DNA of 64,000 bases from Zygaena filipendulae. Its lineage: Eukaryota > Arthropoda > Insecta > Lepidoptera > Zygaenidae. Positions within the stretch are counted from its first letter, which is position 1; every line of letters begins with the position of its first letter. The position numbers and the translations under genes were made by a program. Below are positions 1 through 11,256 of this stretch, one piece after another. Below the pieces are notes generated by a model. That model made no database searches, had not been told where the DNA came from, and saw nothing but the letters and a program-made list of their open reading frames with translations. The DNA is taken from assembly GCA_907165275.2 (NCBI GenBank), contig OU015670.1:5297501-5361500 (forward strand), in the 5' to 3' direction.

Positions 1-986
1 ATTATCAATGAATCGTTCTTGCTTTAAAGACCTGATGATACTTCGTAAGCTACAATTAGCTTTTTTCAGTCGAAGATTCTTTTCACGCAAGGTTTTTATT
101 ATTCTTGCATGTTTAAATTGCAAAATAGTCTTATCGCGAAGCTTTTTCTTTAGTTTTATTCTTCTTGGTGTATCAAAAATAGAACTGATATCGGAATAAT
201 CATCAATTGGCGGAGTTTTAGCACCAGAAGCTGTAATTGTTTCTTTAATAACTGGTGTACTTGTACTTGTGTTTGGTTCTGCTACTACCGTACTGTTATT
301 ATAAATGTTGTCGGATGGTACAGAAGACAAAAATAATGCATTCTGTGGGACAACTCCCTTAGACAATCTTTTTAAACCACTTTTTGTGGAGTAGAAATCG
401 CTCTCATTGAAATGAGCTGAACATATTACACTGCGTTTCCCTGGTTTCCACCAACTTTCCTGTCGACTGAGTTGTACAATAGCAGTCCAACGATAAAAAA
501 TAGCAGGATCAGCAGGAAATCTAAAACAAGCGAATGTAATAATAATTAATAAGACTGCATGCATATTTTATTGCATATAGTTACAACAAACAAACGAAGA
601 TCGTTGTAATTCCACACACGTGAAGTTGATTGAACATTAAAATTTAAATTAAAAAATATTACAAAGACTTGCCTTAAATAATGAAATAATAAAATTCTTT
701 TCTGAAATCCTAAATGAATATAGTAAGATTATTGTATGTAATATATATACTTATTCATTTTAATATTGAATGATGGAACAATCATTATTTCAAATATGGG
801 GAAATGAATTTTATGGCACGGCAACACTGAATAGCAATATGTCACAAATTGTTATTGTTTATATTTCTAGTTGTTTAACGTTGAAATTAACAAAATACAG
901 AATACTTACTGATGGTATGTGATTCCTGTGTCTTTCTTATTTTTTGTAGTATTATTTTTACACAACTTGACTACACAACCCGGCAT
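1..986 (-). CDS. THAP-domain DNA-binding protein, 5' part (two exons, runs off left edge)
   Basis: Two minus-strand exons: 986-910 (start ATG at 986) and 520 down to the window edge, joined by a GT-AG intron (909-521) that splits one codon. The protein begins MPGCVVKLCKNN, the classic THAP start with a C-x4-C pair. After splicing it shows a conserved FPADPAIFYRW stretch, then CSAHF, completing the C2CH zinc site, and a KGVVP box near the domain end where THAP proteins have AVPTF. A Ser/Thr/Pro linker follows, then a basic, Leu/Lys-rich helix (KKLRDKTILQFKHARIIKTL) likely to form the coiled coil often found after THAP domains. The family binds DNA in the nucleus; targets cannot be told from sequence. 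The C terminus lies outside the window. The THAP call is firm; whether the gene is a host gene or transposase-derived is open. Confidence 0.85.
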
Positions 987-1543
987 TTTTCTTTGTGTTT
1001 TTCGTCAAGTTTAACAGAACACGTGACACGTCAACGCGACACTTTGGTTGCAACAAGACTGACTCGAGTACGCCAGAATAGGCGTAGTATCTGTTGCCGC
1101 ATTTTACTAGTGCACCGGCGGTATCTAGTCGGAGCGCAGCGGAGACCAATCATTTATCTAAGGGTAGTTAAGATGAACTAGATGTTCTTTGCATTTTACC
1201 CGCGTCTCTCGCGTAAATTCGAGAACAACAGGATGAAAATTCTTTGTTAGCTGGCGTCAGCATGGCGTAAACACTCCCCATAGACTTATTAGATGCCAAA
1301 TATCAGTTTTAAATATCTTCACACAAACAGGACCCCTATTTCACTCCCTTACAGGTCGAGTTTGGAAAATCCTTCTTAAGTGCTTGACTACACTATTTCA
1401 GAAACTTTTTTGCCAAATTTTTAGGTACCAGAGTTAGTGTGTTATAGGTATGCCTCTGGAAATTAAAAATTTAGTGTTTTTTGTACCCTTAACATAATTT
1501 TGTACTTTTTAATTAACTTATTGATACCAACTCATTGTTTCAG
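987..1543. promoter_or_regulatory. Divergent intergenic region between THAP and ZAD-zinc-finger genes
   Basis: About 560 bp separate the THAP start codon from the first visible exon of the plus-strand zinc-finger gene, so a shared bidirectional promoter is plausible. The part from 1020 to 1160 is richer in CG dinucleotides than its surroundings, as insect promoters can be. I looked for a C-x2-C exon that would supply the first half of the ZAD domain on the plus strand here and found none. Confidence 0.4.
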
Positions 1544-4500
1544 CTGAAGAGCACATCAGGTGGTGTCTGTATTGAGTGTAAGCAGATAATGACAAACTTC
1601 AACAGTTTCCGAGAGCAGGTTCAACGAGTACAAGATACTCTGCATGATGTTAAGGAGGTATACCTAGTACTTTTATTAAAGTTAAATGGTGCCCATAAAA
1701 TTAATAGATGTAGAACCACTTTTGGTACAGACAGAGTTATGCAATCTCACTGGTGCTTTAAACAAAGCTACCACATATCTGTGCAAACATTACTTTGCAC
1801 AAGTTTTACACACATTGCTTCTGTGGTTCCATTTCAAATGAAAGGAACTAACTCTATGTGTAATAATATGTCAATGTTGCTGACTATGTATGAATCAAAT
1901 TAGGGTAGCGCAGGCATAAAAGACTATTTAAAAGAAGATTTTTAAAAGCCTCAGACATTTCCTATTTAGTACTTAATATGGAAATATATAAACTTGTGTT
2001 TATTGCTGAAATTCTTAATTTAATTAAAATCAAAACATGATTATGATAAATTTTCTTCATAATGAAAAAAATAATACAAATTAATCTCTGTTTTTATTAT
2101 AATAATAATAATAAGAATGCTTGTAGGTACTTCTCACTTGTAAAAAATCTATTGTTTCAGATTGAAATCAAAACAGAATCAACAAACAGTATGAGCTTAG
2201 AAGAATCAGAGCATACAAATCCTCTTTTTAATTTTACTTGTGATGATGAAACACTGAATGATGAACCGGAAAAGTTAAAACAAGTCAAGAATGAATTTAG
2301 TCCTGATTTTGGAGATTTAAATCCTGATCCCGGAGACAAAAATGATGAAAGTCCCTCGCTGTTGGAACTGGAAACTGTTTTTGTTGAGAGTTTGGCTGGC
2401 ACTGAAGTCGATAAATGTAAACAAGAAATTAGTAAAGAAACGCAACACGGAAAAACCAGGAAGAGAAGAAGGAAATCTGATGTATGTCAAAAAACATATG
2501 ATTTAGAAAACAAGGAGAAGTTTTCAATAGTGGAACTGACTGAAGATGAGATGCAAATGAGAAGGGAAACAAAGAAACAGCAGCTTAGATACCAGAAAAT
2601 GCCATACAGATGTGATATGTGTGTGCAAGGTTTTACTAAGAAGGAGAAATTTGATATTCATGTAAAGAAGAGTCATGATAATATGGTAAGAATTAGTTAT
2701 TAAAGTCTTATAAAGGGTATTCCTTGCATTGACATTGATGACAACTGTTAAAGGGTCTTACTTCATAAGAATAGCAACCACGAATTTATATGATTGTTTG
2801 TTACACTTTCACAGCTTAACTACTAAACTGATCATCATGTTTTGCAAACATTTAATAATAATTATAATAATAGTTTATTCACACAAAAACATCACTACTT
2901 AACATAAGAAAAGACAGCCACTCCACTTATAATAATATTAAGGATATTAATCCATAAAATTGTATGAGTCTCACTGATAAATATAAAATCATTCTTGTGT
3001 GTAAAGAGCATCTTTAACATGATGTAACTATATGATATTCTGTGATATAGAGACATTTTTTGAAATCGTTAAACAAAATGTCTTTTAGATATGGATGGGA
3101 CAGTGGTGTTCGTAGGCACAAAAGCCATCGCAAATCGCAACGTTACAGGAGTTGCTAGTTGTTGTGTGAGGCGAACTCACACACCGAGGTTTCCATACAA
3201 AGTATAGTTAATTAGTAACTTAGTACAAAGTTCGATTTGCGACCGGCTTGCCGTGATTGGGCTGGTCCAATATAGCAAGCAAAATGAGTGCCTGTGCTAA
3301 AAGATTACCATCAATGCCAATTTCTAAGTAGGAACATGTAAAAACCATCTTGTTCAACTTTTTTTATTCTAAAAATTCTAGTCCTTGCAACCAGTCTTGC
3401 AAGTCTGTCTTTTCTCCATCTCTCTAATTAAAAAAAATTGTCATTCGGAAAGTAAATCAAAGGAAAAAACCTATTGTTAAAAAAAAATGGCTTTTAACCA
3501 GCCTGTTCGTCAAAACTACTTGAACATTAAAAATTATGCGCATCGTCTTAATTATAATACGTCGACCTTATTAGCTTCTGTGATTTGGTATTCTATTGCT
3601 TACTAGTTAAATTAACCAGATGAATATTCGAGCAAATAACAAACTATACTATGAAAAGTTTTTCTGAGTATCGAGATTTAAAAAATGTATGAGTTACTAA
3701 ACAAAACTTAACTAAATGTAAAACTTCTATTTGCAATGTTTACAAATCGTTGTCTTCGAAATAAAATTATCCTAAAAGTTTGTCTGAGAGACAGGATAGG
3801 TACCATTTAAACGACATAAATATTATTGTTTTAGGAACAAATTAGTAAAATGGTTAGGGTACGACTAACCAAAGAAGAGTTGTTGAGAAAAAAGAAACTA
3901 GCCGAAAGAGAACAAATAGTAAAAATAAACAGTGATCCCAAAATATATGCAAAGGAAACAGAACAGGATAGAGATAGGTACTACAGAAAGAAAACTGAAG
4001 GAAACATTGCTTCGATTACCCAACAAACACGAGAAACTAATCGAATCAGAGCTGAAAGATATAGGAACAGACTCAAGAATTCCGAAAATACAACAACTGA
4101 AACAGATTATGCATTCGTGGAATGTGCATAGATCAGGGTTTTATAATGTATAACATAAAATATGTTATTATTTATATTTTATTCAAAAGTAACGGCGTGT
4201 CGTCGTCATTTCGATGGCGTGAAATTTTTTGAAGTCATCTTGATTCTTTAATAATTCTTCAATAAAGTAATATTACACATACGAGCGTTAGTTTCATAAT
4301 TCAAAATTCCGTTTGAAATTGAAGCACAAAAACGATGTGTGCATGGCGGCGCGAAATTACGTTCACGCCCCTGAGACTGTAAGGTTCCACCACCCCTGAG
4401 ACTGTATGGCTCTGTGTGCACTGAATGCGGTTTTGTACCTATTAATTATATGGGGATATCTTTCGGTAAGTTAAGTGGCAATTGTTTTGGTGGCATCGTT

Positions 4501-7500
4501 TAAATAATTAATTATAAATGTTTATTTGTTCCTTTTTATATCTAATAGTACAAGATTGAGGCAATAATATAAGATTGAAGGCCTCCATTTAAAGAGAAAA
4601 TAGCTGTATCAGAAGACGTATTTAAAGTACTATACTATAAATTTATTTTATTTTAACAAAAATCCTTCAAGGTCTGAATTTATTAACCTAGTCGATTATA
4701 TTATCATAGATTCATAATATAAGTACGATTCAAAAAACCTTCTTTATTAACTTTGCTATCACTCTATTCTTACTTCTTTTTACGGACCAGTCTGCCGTCT
4801 GGTAGTATGTATAGAAGAGCAATCGATCCGGTTTAAACCCGGTGCTTGGGCTTAAACCCAATATAAAAACCAGTAAACGCCTAGTGATATGGCAGAAAGT
4901 ACCCACTTTAATCAATTCATTTGTATAGAGTCAAGTGTCACCGGGCTGCTAAAAGTATCCTGCGTCACTCATTGATACTTTGACTTCCTGTTAGTAAAGA
5001 AAGTAGGTATAACTACTATCATATTTCAATCGAATCAGTAATTCTAGAGATTATGCCCTCGAGATCCAAACTTACAAACTTTGCCTCTTGTAATATTAGT
5101 GTAAAACAGCTGTGCCAAGCGGTTTCATTTGCGTGAGTTTCGGAATTCCCGCTGAAAATCTGATAAAACAAGCCTAAGAAACATCAGCTATCTGCCGGTG
5201 AAAGTACTGTCAAAATCGGTCCAATCTCTTCGGAGATCAGCCAGCATAAACAGACAATTTTAAAAATTGGCTATCGTTATAAGTACGGTATGTATGTACT
5301 TTCACATGTTATAGTAAAATTCGAAACATTGTCTACCGTTCCGCCGCAGGGCAAATTTTGTAACTTTTGTCGCTATCATATTTCAGTTTCAATCAGAAAA
5401 ATACAGTGATTTTGTGATTGATTAATCATGTTTAGATAGCATCAACTTTTGAAGTATGTTTATTTTGGTTTATTGCTAGAAATTGTAGGTGTCAAAAAGT
5501 GCATATTGTAATCGCAAAACCGCCATATTTTTGATTGCAACCGAAACATGGTAGAAACAAAGTTACATAATAGCTCCTCTGAGCTGACTCTTTCTCCTGC
5601 AGAACAACGGCCAATTCCCGTGTCCGGTGTGTAGCGTCCGCTTCACCACGGCGCCGGCTCTGTCGGAGCACAGGCGGCAGCATTACGTTGTGTACAAGTG
5701 CAAATATTGCAAGTTCACATCCGACCATATGTGGACGGTGTGGGGCCACTGCCGCAACAAGCACCCCGGCGGCGGCGGCCCAACGCGCACACGGCGGCGG
5801 GACGGGTGAGGAGTTTTTAGTAGTTTTTTTAGCCCCCGACCCAAATAGAGGGGTGCTATGTGCTCGAAGAACTGTACGCACCAAACCCACCGAGACAACG
5901 CGACGACTTTGTTGGCAGGTAATTAGGGCCGAGCAACCCCTGTATGCAATTGCAACGTGCATTAAAATCGAAATGTCGCGTGACGTCACGCCTCTTGATG
6001 ACGTAATGAGCCCCCACTCCTAAACTTTGGTGCGCTTTATTTTTTTTCGTTGATTTGAAACAGAAAAATGAAGGCCGAGAGCCGATATTTATGATCAACA
6101 AATTGGACCGCCAACACTTATCAAACTGCAACTAGCTGTATCGCTAATTTGATGTGTAGAGTTCTTATTGTATCTGTGTGTGTGTCTTTGGCATCGTAGC
6201 TCTCCAACGACTACCGATTTCGATTTAGTTTTTATTCGGTCTAATCACCATTAATTTGTAACTGGATTGAGTGTAACGTCCTTGCTATCATTTAATCATT
6301 TATAAAAAAGGCCGTTTGAAGATTATCAGCCGTTTTTAATTGGTGAATCTTTATAATATTAGTATAGTTTAGTGAAGATTTCGTAAGCTTCCGAGAGTAA
6401 CCGCCGGTGGTGTAAATGCAGGAGCTCGTTGGGATCGGTGCAAGACAAGGTCGACGCTGATCATTTGGTCTGCGAGCGATGCGGAGAGAGGTTCAAGAGT
6501 AGAAACGCGATGCTGCGTCACATCGGGTGAGTCGTACGATATCCGCATCTTTGCGATTAGTTGGTACATACAAACCAAGATTGATGTTATTTCCTTATTA
6601 CATTATACATTTAAAAAATCCTAGTTTCAGTGTTCTATGTTATTTATTTATAATTCAGGCAGGTACGTAGGTACATAAAAACTCCACAATAATACAAAGA
6701 AACAAAATTGTGTAGGTAAAAATGGCGAATTGAAATCTTATACAAAGATTTTTTTTCTGTCTTGTATCTGTAGTATTTTTTATCTCTAGTATTTTTTTCA
6801 TTAAGTAATTTGAAAAAGCAAAATATACATGTCTTATATTATTTTTTTATCATAATATATGATTTTAACCTACCTACACCTTACCTATAGGTAATTGACG
6901 GACTAAATGGAATTTTGATTTTCATACCCCAGGCCCCGGCACCATGGTTATTCTATGGCAATAATATTGGTAACAGTTTCCGTACGTCAGCTATTTTGAT
7001 TTTCATACCCTGGCACTATAGCCAATAGCTATCCTATGGTTATACTTATAATATTGGTAATGGTTGATGTTTTTCAGCCATTTTGATTTTCGTACCCGCA
7101 GTATGGCTATTCTAAGCTATAATATTGGAGTATATGTAGTATTATAATTATTATCTGTGATATTGGTAACGGTTTCCGTCCGTCAGCCATTTTAATTTGG
7201 ATACCCCGGCAGCACGGCTATTCTAAGCTGTAATAATTATTGGTAACGGTTTCCGTCCGCCAGCCATTTTGATTTGGATACCCCGGCAGCACGGCTATTC
7301 TAAGCTGTAATAATTATTGGTAACGGTTTCCGTCCGCCAGCCATTTTGATTTGGATACCCCGGCAGCACGGCTATTCTAAGCTGTAATAATTGGCTACTT
7401 GACAAAAAAATTTTTTTTAGTCCGTCGTGTAGATTAGTAAAAAATATTGGACACGTATTTTTTCTTTTTTTACGTACTCAAAAAATAACAGAGATACATT

Positions 7501-10500
7501 GAGTTGAAATTTCGCGTGACGTCACAATTCTGTGCGGTTTGTATGGCGCTTATAATGAATATTGACGTCACGAGCCCCCCACCCTAAACTTTAATGCGCT
7601 TTATCTATGTTCATTTTCATTAAATTGAAAAAGCAAAAAATACGTGTCTATTATTTTTTTATTTTCTAACTGACGGACTAATTAGAATTTTGATATTCAT
7701 ACCTTGGAGAATACCCAATTATTGGTAACGGTTTCCGTCCGCCAGCCATTTTGATTTGGATACCCCGGCAGCACGGCTATTCTAAGCTGTAATAATTATT
7801 GGTAACGGTTTCCGTCCGCCAGCCATTTTGATTTGGATACCCCGGCAGCACGGCTATTCTAAGCTGTAATAATTATTGGTAACGGTTTCCGTCCGCCAGC
7901 CATTTTGATTTGGATACCCCGGTAGCACGGCTATTCTAAGCTGTAATAATTATTGGTAACGGTTTCCGTCCGCCAGCCATTTTGATTTGGATACCCCGGC
8001 AGCACGGCTATTCTAAGCTGTAATAATTATTGGTAACGGTTTCCGTCCGCCAGCCATTTTGATTTGGATACCCCGGCAGCACGGCTATTCTAAGCTGTAA
8101 TAATTATTGGTAACGGTTTCCGTCCGCCAGCCATTTTGATTTGGATACCCCGGCAGCACGGCTATTCTAAGCTGTAATAATTATTGGTAACGGTTTCCGT
8201 CCGCCAGCCATTTTGATTTGGATACCCCGGCAGCACGGCTATTCTAAGCTGTAATAATTATTGGTAACGGTTTCCGTCCGCCAGCCATTTTGATTTGGAT
8301 ACCCCGGTAGCACGGCTATTCTAAGCTGTAATAATTATTGGTAACGGTTTCCGTCCGTCAGCCATTTTGATTTGGATACCCCGGCAGCACGGCTATTCTA
8401 AGCTATAATATTGGCAACGGTTTCCGTCCGCCAGCCGCGCGCACGCCGCGCACCGCGAGTTCACGTGCGACATATGCAACAAGACGTTCAAGACCAAGAG
8501 CCGCCTGGAGGCGCACGTGGTGTCGCACAACGCGGCGCTCGCGGCGCGCCTCGCCTACTGCGCCCTCTGCCGGGTGCAGTACAAGAACATATACGTGTAC
8601 AGGAGCCATCTGAAGAACAGCGTCAACCACGCCCAGGAGAAGTAATTCTAACTAATCCTTATCTATTTGTCTATACTAATATTATAAAGAGGAAAGATTT
8701 GATTCTTTGTTTGTTTGTAACGATTTAACTCAAAAACTATTAGACCGATTTCAAAATGTCTTTCACCATTAGAAAGCTATATTATCCCTGAGTAACATGA
8801 GCTATATTATAATCCGGAATACCTGCGGGAACTCCGAAATTATGATAACATTAAGAGAAGTCATTCACGTAAAGGTTTGGGACGGAGCTCATATGTTACG
8901 GCTCAATCTCCTTTTGCATACTACACGTTATCAGGGGTACAGAGGAGGACATACGACAGCGGATTTTGATAAAATTTTGTAACCATTTATATATGGTCCA
9001 ACTTAAAAGATAGGATAGTTTTAATCCCGGAATTCCCGCGGGAACTCCGGCACAAACTACTGTCGGGGTACAAAGAAGGACATAGAGTACTTTTTCCCGC
9101 AACCTCCACGGGAACTCCGAAATTACCGCGGATGAAATCGCGGGGGACAGCTAGTACTATTATAAATGTGAGTTTGTTTTTTTGGTTGTTACGCTTTCAC
9201 GCTTTACCGGCTCAACAAAACATCATGAAATTTTACACACACGTTGTCACGAGTACAGAGAAGGACATAGGGTACTTTGTATCCCGGAATTCGCGCGGGA
9301 ACTCTGAAATTACCGCGGGTGAAACCGCGGGGAACAGCTAGTATACTATGTAACATTTATGTATGTGTTTTTAAGTTCCTATTTAATGTTAATTATAATC
9401 TCAGGTTCCAATGCACAGAATGCGACAGCAGCTTCTCTTCCAAAGTGTACTGGAAAAAGCATTACAACTTCTATCATTTGCAAAAATCTCAGTACAGCTG
9501 CGAGAAATGTGATAAGGTCAGTTGTTAGATAATATTATGCAGACGTACTTGGGGATGTTGTGGTTATTAAATTATGGATCTGGATATGGATACGGATATA
9601 TGTTACCGGTTTCGGTTGCGGTTATGGAGGTAAAATTATTTCGGACTATCCGGTTGTTACGAATAATTTCAGTTACGGATATCGGATTATTATTATCTAT
9701 ATCTATACTTATAATAAAACTGTAGAGAGGTCAATTCTGTACATTGAATATATATTCGAAATTAATATTGGAGGATGAATGGTGATCGATACTGGTGCCA
9801 AAAATGCAATCAGTAAATTTTTTGTTTGTCTGTCTGTCTGTATGTGCACGCATGGCTCAAAAAATACAAGCTAAATACAAATAATTACAAGGTACCTAAC
9901 AATTCGACTTTATTTCTAGGTTATTATTTGGTACTATTCTTTTTATTAAAAATTTGTTAAAAACTCTCCGCACAATGAAAGTGACGACGCGGCTAGTGTG
10001 TTGACACTCAGCCGACGAAAGCCTGTCATACAGTATCTCATTTAAACTCCGCCCCAATCTGAAAATTTTTTCATCGGATTCGGTTACGGTTTTGGATCTA
10101 TTTTTGTTTCGGATATCCGATAAATTTAGTTACGGTAACAGAGATCCAGACCATCCCTAGTAGTAGGTACGCAACCATATGTTCCTGTTTCCCTGCGATT
10201 TTAGGGAACCTACAGTTCGCTGGTATGGAGTGTCACGGGTGTGGTTGAAGGGTTGTGTAGTATGAATTCCGAAACGATGTTTTGATTTGCAGATTTTCAT
10301 CTCCAAGTGGCGTTTGAAGCGCCACAAGCAGCTGTACCACGGCTTGACCCGGCCCCGGAACTACGCGTGCAATGTCTGCGGCAAACAGTTCTTTGTAAGT
10401 AAAAATTGAAAATGAAAGAATGAAAAAAAAAAGCCTTTATCGAAACAAAAATAAAATTGTACAAAAATTTTGCACTTGTCTCTAAGAATTTTCTGTTATA

Positions 10501-11256
10501 GGGATCAGCTGGTCCCACACATAATACACGAACATTTCGATTTTACGTACGTTCCCGAGGGAATCCTTAAGAAACACAGTGAAATCGCGACGCGGGGAAC
10601 AGCTTTGTTATACGCTGCAGGGTTGCACGAGTGACTTTTTAAAATTTTTGATAAAGTCATGCTTTCGGGTAACCGATAAAAATATGGACATAGGAATAAA
10701 CAAAGATAAATCGTAGAGAAAACCTTAAAGAAAGACATCATCGGTTTACATTTCGTTGATGCGTTATTGGCAATATAAAGGGGCGTTGAAATACTTACGC
10801 TTAGCTTACACCAAAACCGATTTTGACGGCTTATCGCGAGAACTGTTCTGTCCGCCATCAGCGGATAAAATCGGTAGTTACTACCTGGACGAGTAACTCG
10901 GACGTAGTGCTTACGCACTAACTGGTAACTTGCGCGTTTATTTTTCATGATGTGAAAAAATTATTTCTTTAAGATATTTGATACAAGAATCGAACACTGA
11001 ATACCATCCTTCAATACCTCCTTCGCTTAACATTCCATCCTTTTTAAGTGATAACATTGAATAGTCAAATAATTAGCACGTGAAAATATTATTTCAGTCA
11101 AAGTCCACACTGAGCGGTCACCAGCTGACCCACTCGGAGGAGCGCACGTTCATGTGCGAGGACTGCGGCGACACGTTCAAGCAGCGGCCCGCTCTCTACA
11201 CGCACACGAAGCTGGTGCACGAGGGGGTCAAGAGGCGAGCCAAGCGAGCGCAGTGA
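1544..11256 (+). CDS. ZAD-type C2H2 zinc-finger protein (10 fingers), 8 exons visible, 5' end missing
   Basis: Exons: 1544-1657, 2161-2685, 5603-5805, 6422-6526, 8435-8641, 9405-9516, 10293-10394 and 11098-11256 (TGA at 11254). All junctions are GT-AG and keep one reading frame. The first exon encodes the second half of a zinc-finger-associated domain (ZAD: GVCIECKQIMTNFNSFREQV), an arthropod dimerisation module; the first C-x2-C half must lie in an exon I could not find. Exon 2 is an acidic linker with a basic patch (KTRKRRRK) and finger 1 (CDMC..H..H). Fingers 2-3 are in 5603-5805. Finger 4 (CERCGERF..) is split by the 6527-8434 intron, fingers 5-6 lie in 8435-8641, finger 7 in 9405-9516, finger 8 is split by the next intron, finger 9 by the last, and finger 10 (CEDCGDTF) is in the last exon. 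It is probably a nuclear sequence-specific transcription regulator. The target is unknown. Confidence 0.85.
3835..4131 (+). CDS. Possible alternative terminal exon: short basic charged protein tail
   Basis: An ORF preceded by a good acceptor (tattgttttag, exon start 3835) and open in phase 0, the phase used by the preceding zinc-finger exons. It encodes EQISKMVRVRLTKEELLRKK and about 80 further residues rich in Lys, Arg and Glu (SDPKIYAKETEQDRDRYYRK), ending at TAG 4129-4131. AATAAA follows at 4261. I recall short lepidopteran proteins of the type 'R-LT-EEL--KK--AE', sometimes annotated as isoforms beside ZAD genes; that is memory, not a search. Spliced to 1657 or 2685 it would give a ZAD protein lacking most or all fingers. 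It could also be a separate small gene using the ATG at 3850. Confidence 0.5.
   Translation, partial: EQISKMVRVRLTKEELLRKKKLAEREQIVKINSDPKIYAKETEQDRDRYYRKKTEGNIASITQQTRETNRIRAERYRNRLKNSENTTTETDYAFVECA
5345..5583 (+). repeat. Dispersed repeat, copy 1 of 2 (second at 36758-36987)
   Basis: The block 'gctatcatatttcagtttca' through 'aaagttacataatagc' is shared, with moderate divergence, with 36758-36987 in a sugar-transporter intron. Both copies end with 'agttacataatagc' followed by cctc. This copy stops about 20 bp before the splice acceptor of the 5603 exon. The class is unknown. Confidence 0.6.
5965..6110 (+). mobile_element. Fragment of the TTAGTCCGTC / TGACGTCA MITE family
   Basis: It has the family's core: a TGACGTCA palindrome, then 'gagcccccactcctaaactt' and 'tgcgctttat', as in the full copies at 7393, 19574 and 58303. 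The termini are missing, so this is an old fragment inside the zinc-finger gene intron. Confidence 0.55.
6740..6935 (+). mobile_element. 3'-half fragment of the TTAGTCCGTC MITE family
   Basis: The sequence 'aatttgaaaaagcaaaatat' followed by 'tgacggactaaatggaattt' and 'tgattttcatacccc' matches the right half of the family. It leads directly into the degenerate left end of the 77-bp tandem array. Confidence 0.5.
6936..8434 (+). repeat. 77-bp tandem repeat array abutting a splice acceptor
   Basis: The unit is about 77 bp (start points 7231, 7308, then 7790, 7867, 7944, 8021 and so on). It includes 'ggtaacggtttccgtccg', then 'ccagccattttgatttgga', 'taccccggcagcacgg' and 'ctattctaagctgtaata'. About 3 near-identical units lie left of an inserted MITE (7393-7716) and about 10 lie right of it; two or three degenerate ones occur from 6936. 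The last unit runs straight into the coding exon, and its 'ttccgtccgccag' is the exon's 3' splice site (exon starts at 8435). Every unit therefore carries a copy of that acceptor sequence. The array fills most of the intron that interrupts zinc finger 4. Confidence 0.9.
7393..7716 (+). mobile_element. MITE (TTAGTCCGTC family) inserted in the 77-bp array
   Basis: This 324-bp element interrupts the array, with 'aatt' on both sides. Left end GGCTACTTGAC then 'ttttagtccgtcgtgtagat'; right end 'ctgacggactaatta' then 'attttgatattcatacc' and an imperfect inverse of the left end. Inside are two TGACGTCA palindromes flanking 'ttgtatggcgcttataatga', then 'ccaccctaaactttaatgcg'. There is no ORF. Length and order match the copies at 19574-19894 and 58303-58624. 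Confidence 0.8.
8674..9153 (+). mobile_element. Lepidopteran CTAG-ending dispersed element, composite copy
   Basis: It begins 'actaatattataaagagga', has 'ggaattcccgcgggaactcc' and ends 'gcgggggacagCTAGT'. This is the first of many copies in this window. The CTAG end and A/T insertion context suggest a non-autonomous Helitron-like element (Lep1-like, from memory). This copy contains three partial internal repeats of the 'gggaactccg' segment, so it is probably a nested or tandem composite. Confidence 0.6.
9154..9342 (+). mobile_element. Lepidopteran CTAG-ending dispersed element
   Basis: It starts 'actattataaatgtgagttt', continues 'gttacgctttcacgc', 'gacatagggtactt' and 'cgcgggaactctgaaatta', and ends 'cggggaacagCTAGT'. 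It lies head to tail with the preceding copy, in the intron before the 9405 exon. Confidence 0.65.
9517..11097 (+). other. Last two introns of the zinc-finger gene
   Basis: Intron 9517-10292 includes a degenerate 'ggatatggatacggatatat' stretch (about 9580-9690) and similar text near 10080-10150 ('cggttacggttttggatcta'). Intron 10395-11097 carries a short remnant of the CTAG-ending element near 10575-10602. No further exons are seen. Confidence 0.45.

Larger units (their letters stand above)
2686..5602 (+). other. Long intron of the zinc-finger gene (holds the alternative exon and a repeat)
   Basis: Besides the candidate alternative exon at 3835-4131 and the dispersed repeat at 5345-5583, I see no conserved coding exon here. 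Several AT-rich stretches and a possible dispersed repeat around 4780-4920 are present, but nothing I can name. Confidence 0.5.

Noticed and set aside
8..199. 63-codon plus-strand ORF at the window start
   Set aside because: Opposite the THAP gene's second exon, which has clear domain evidence.
5492..6131. Minus-strand ORFs of 71-165 codons across the 5603-5805 exon
   Set aside because: Shadow frames opposite the GC-rich zinc-finger exon, whose own frame has C2H2 fingers and consistent splice phases.
6936..8434. CRISPR-like array (regular 77-bp period)
   Set aside because: The whole unit is repeated with no unique spacers, in a eukaryotic intron; it is an ordinary tandem repeat.
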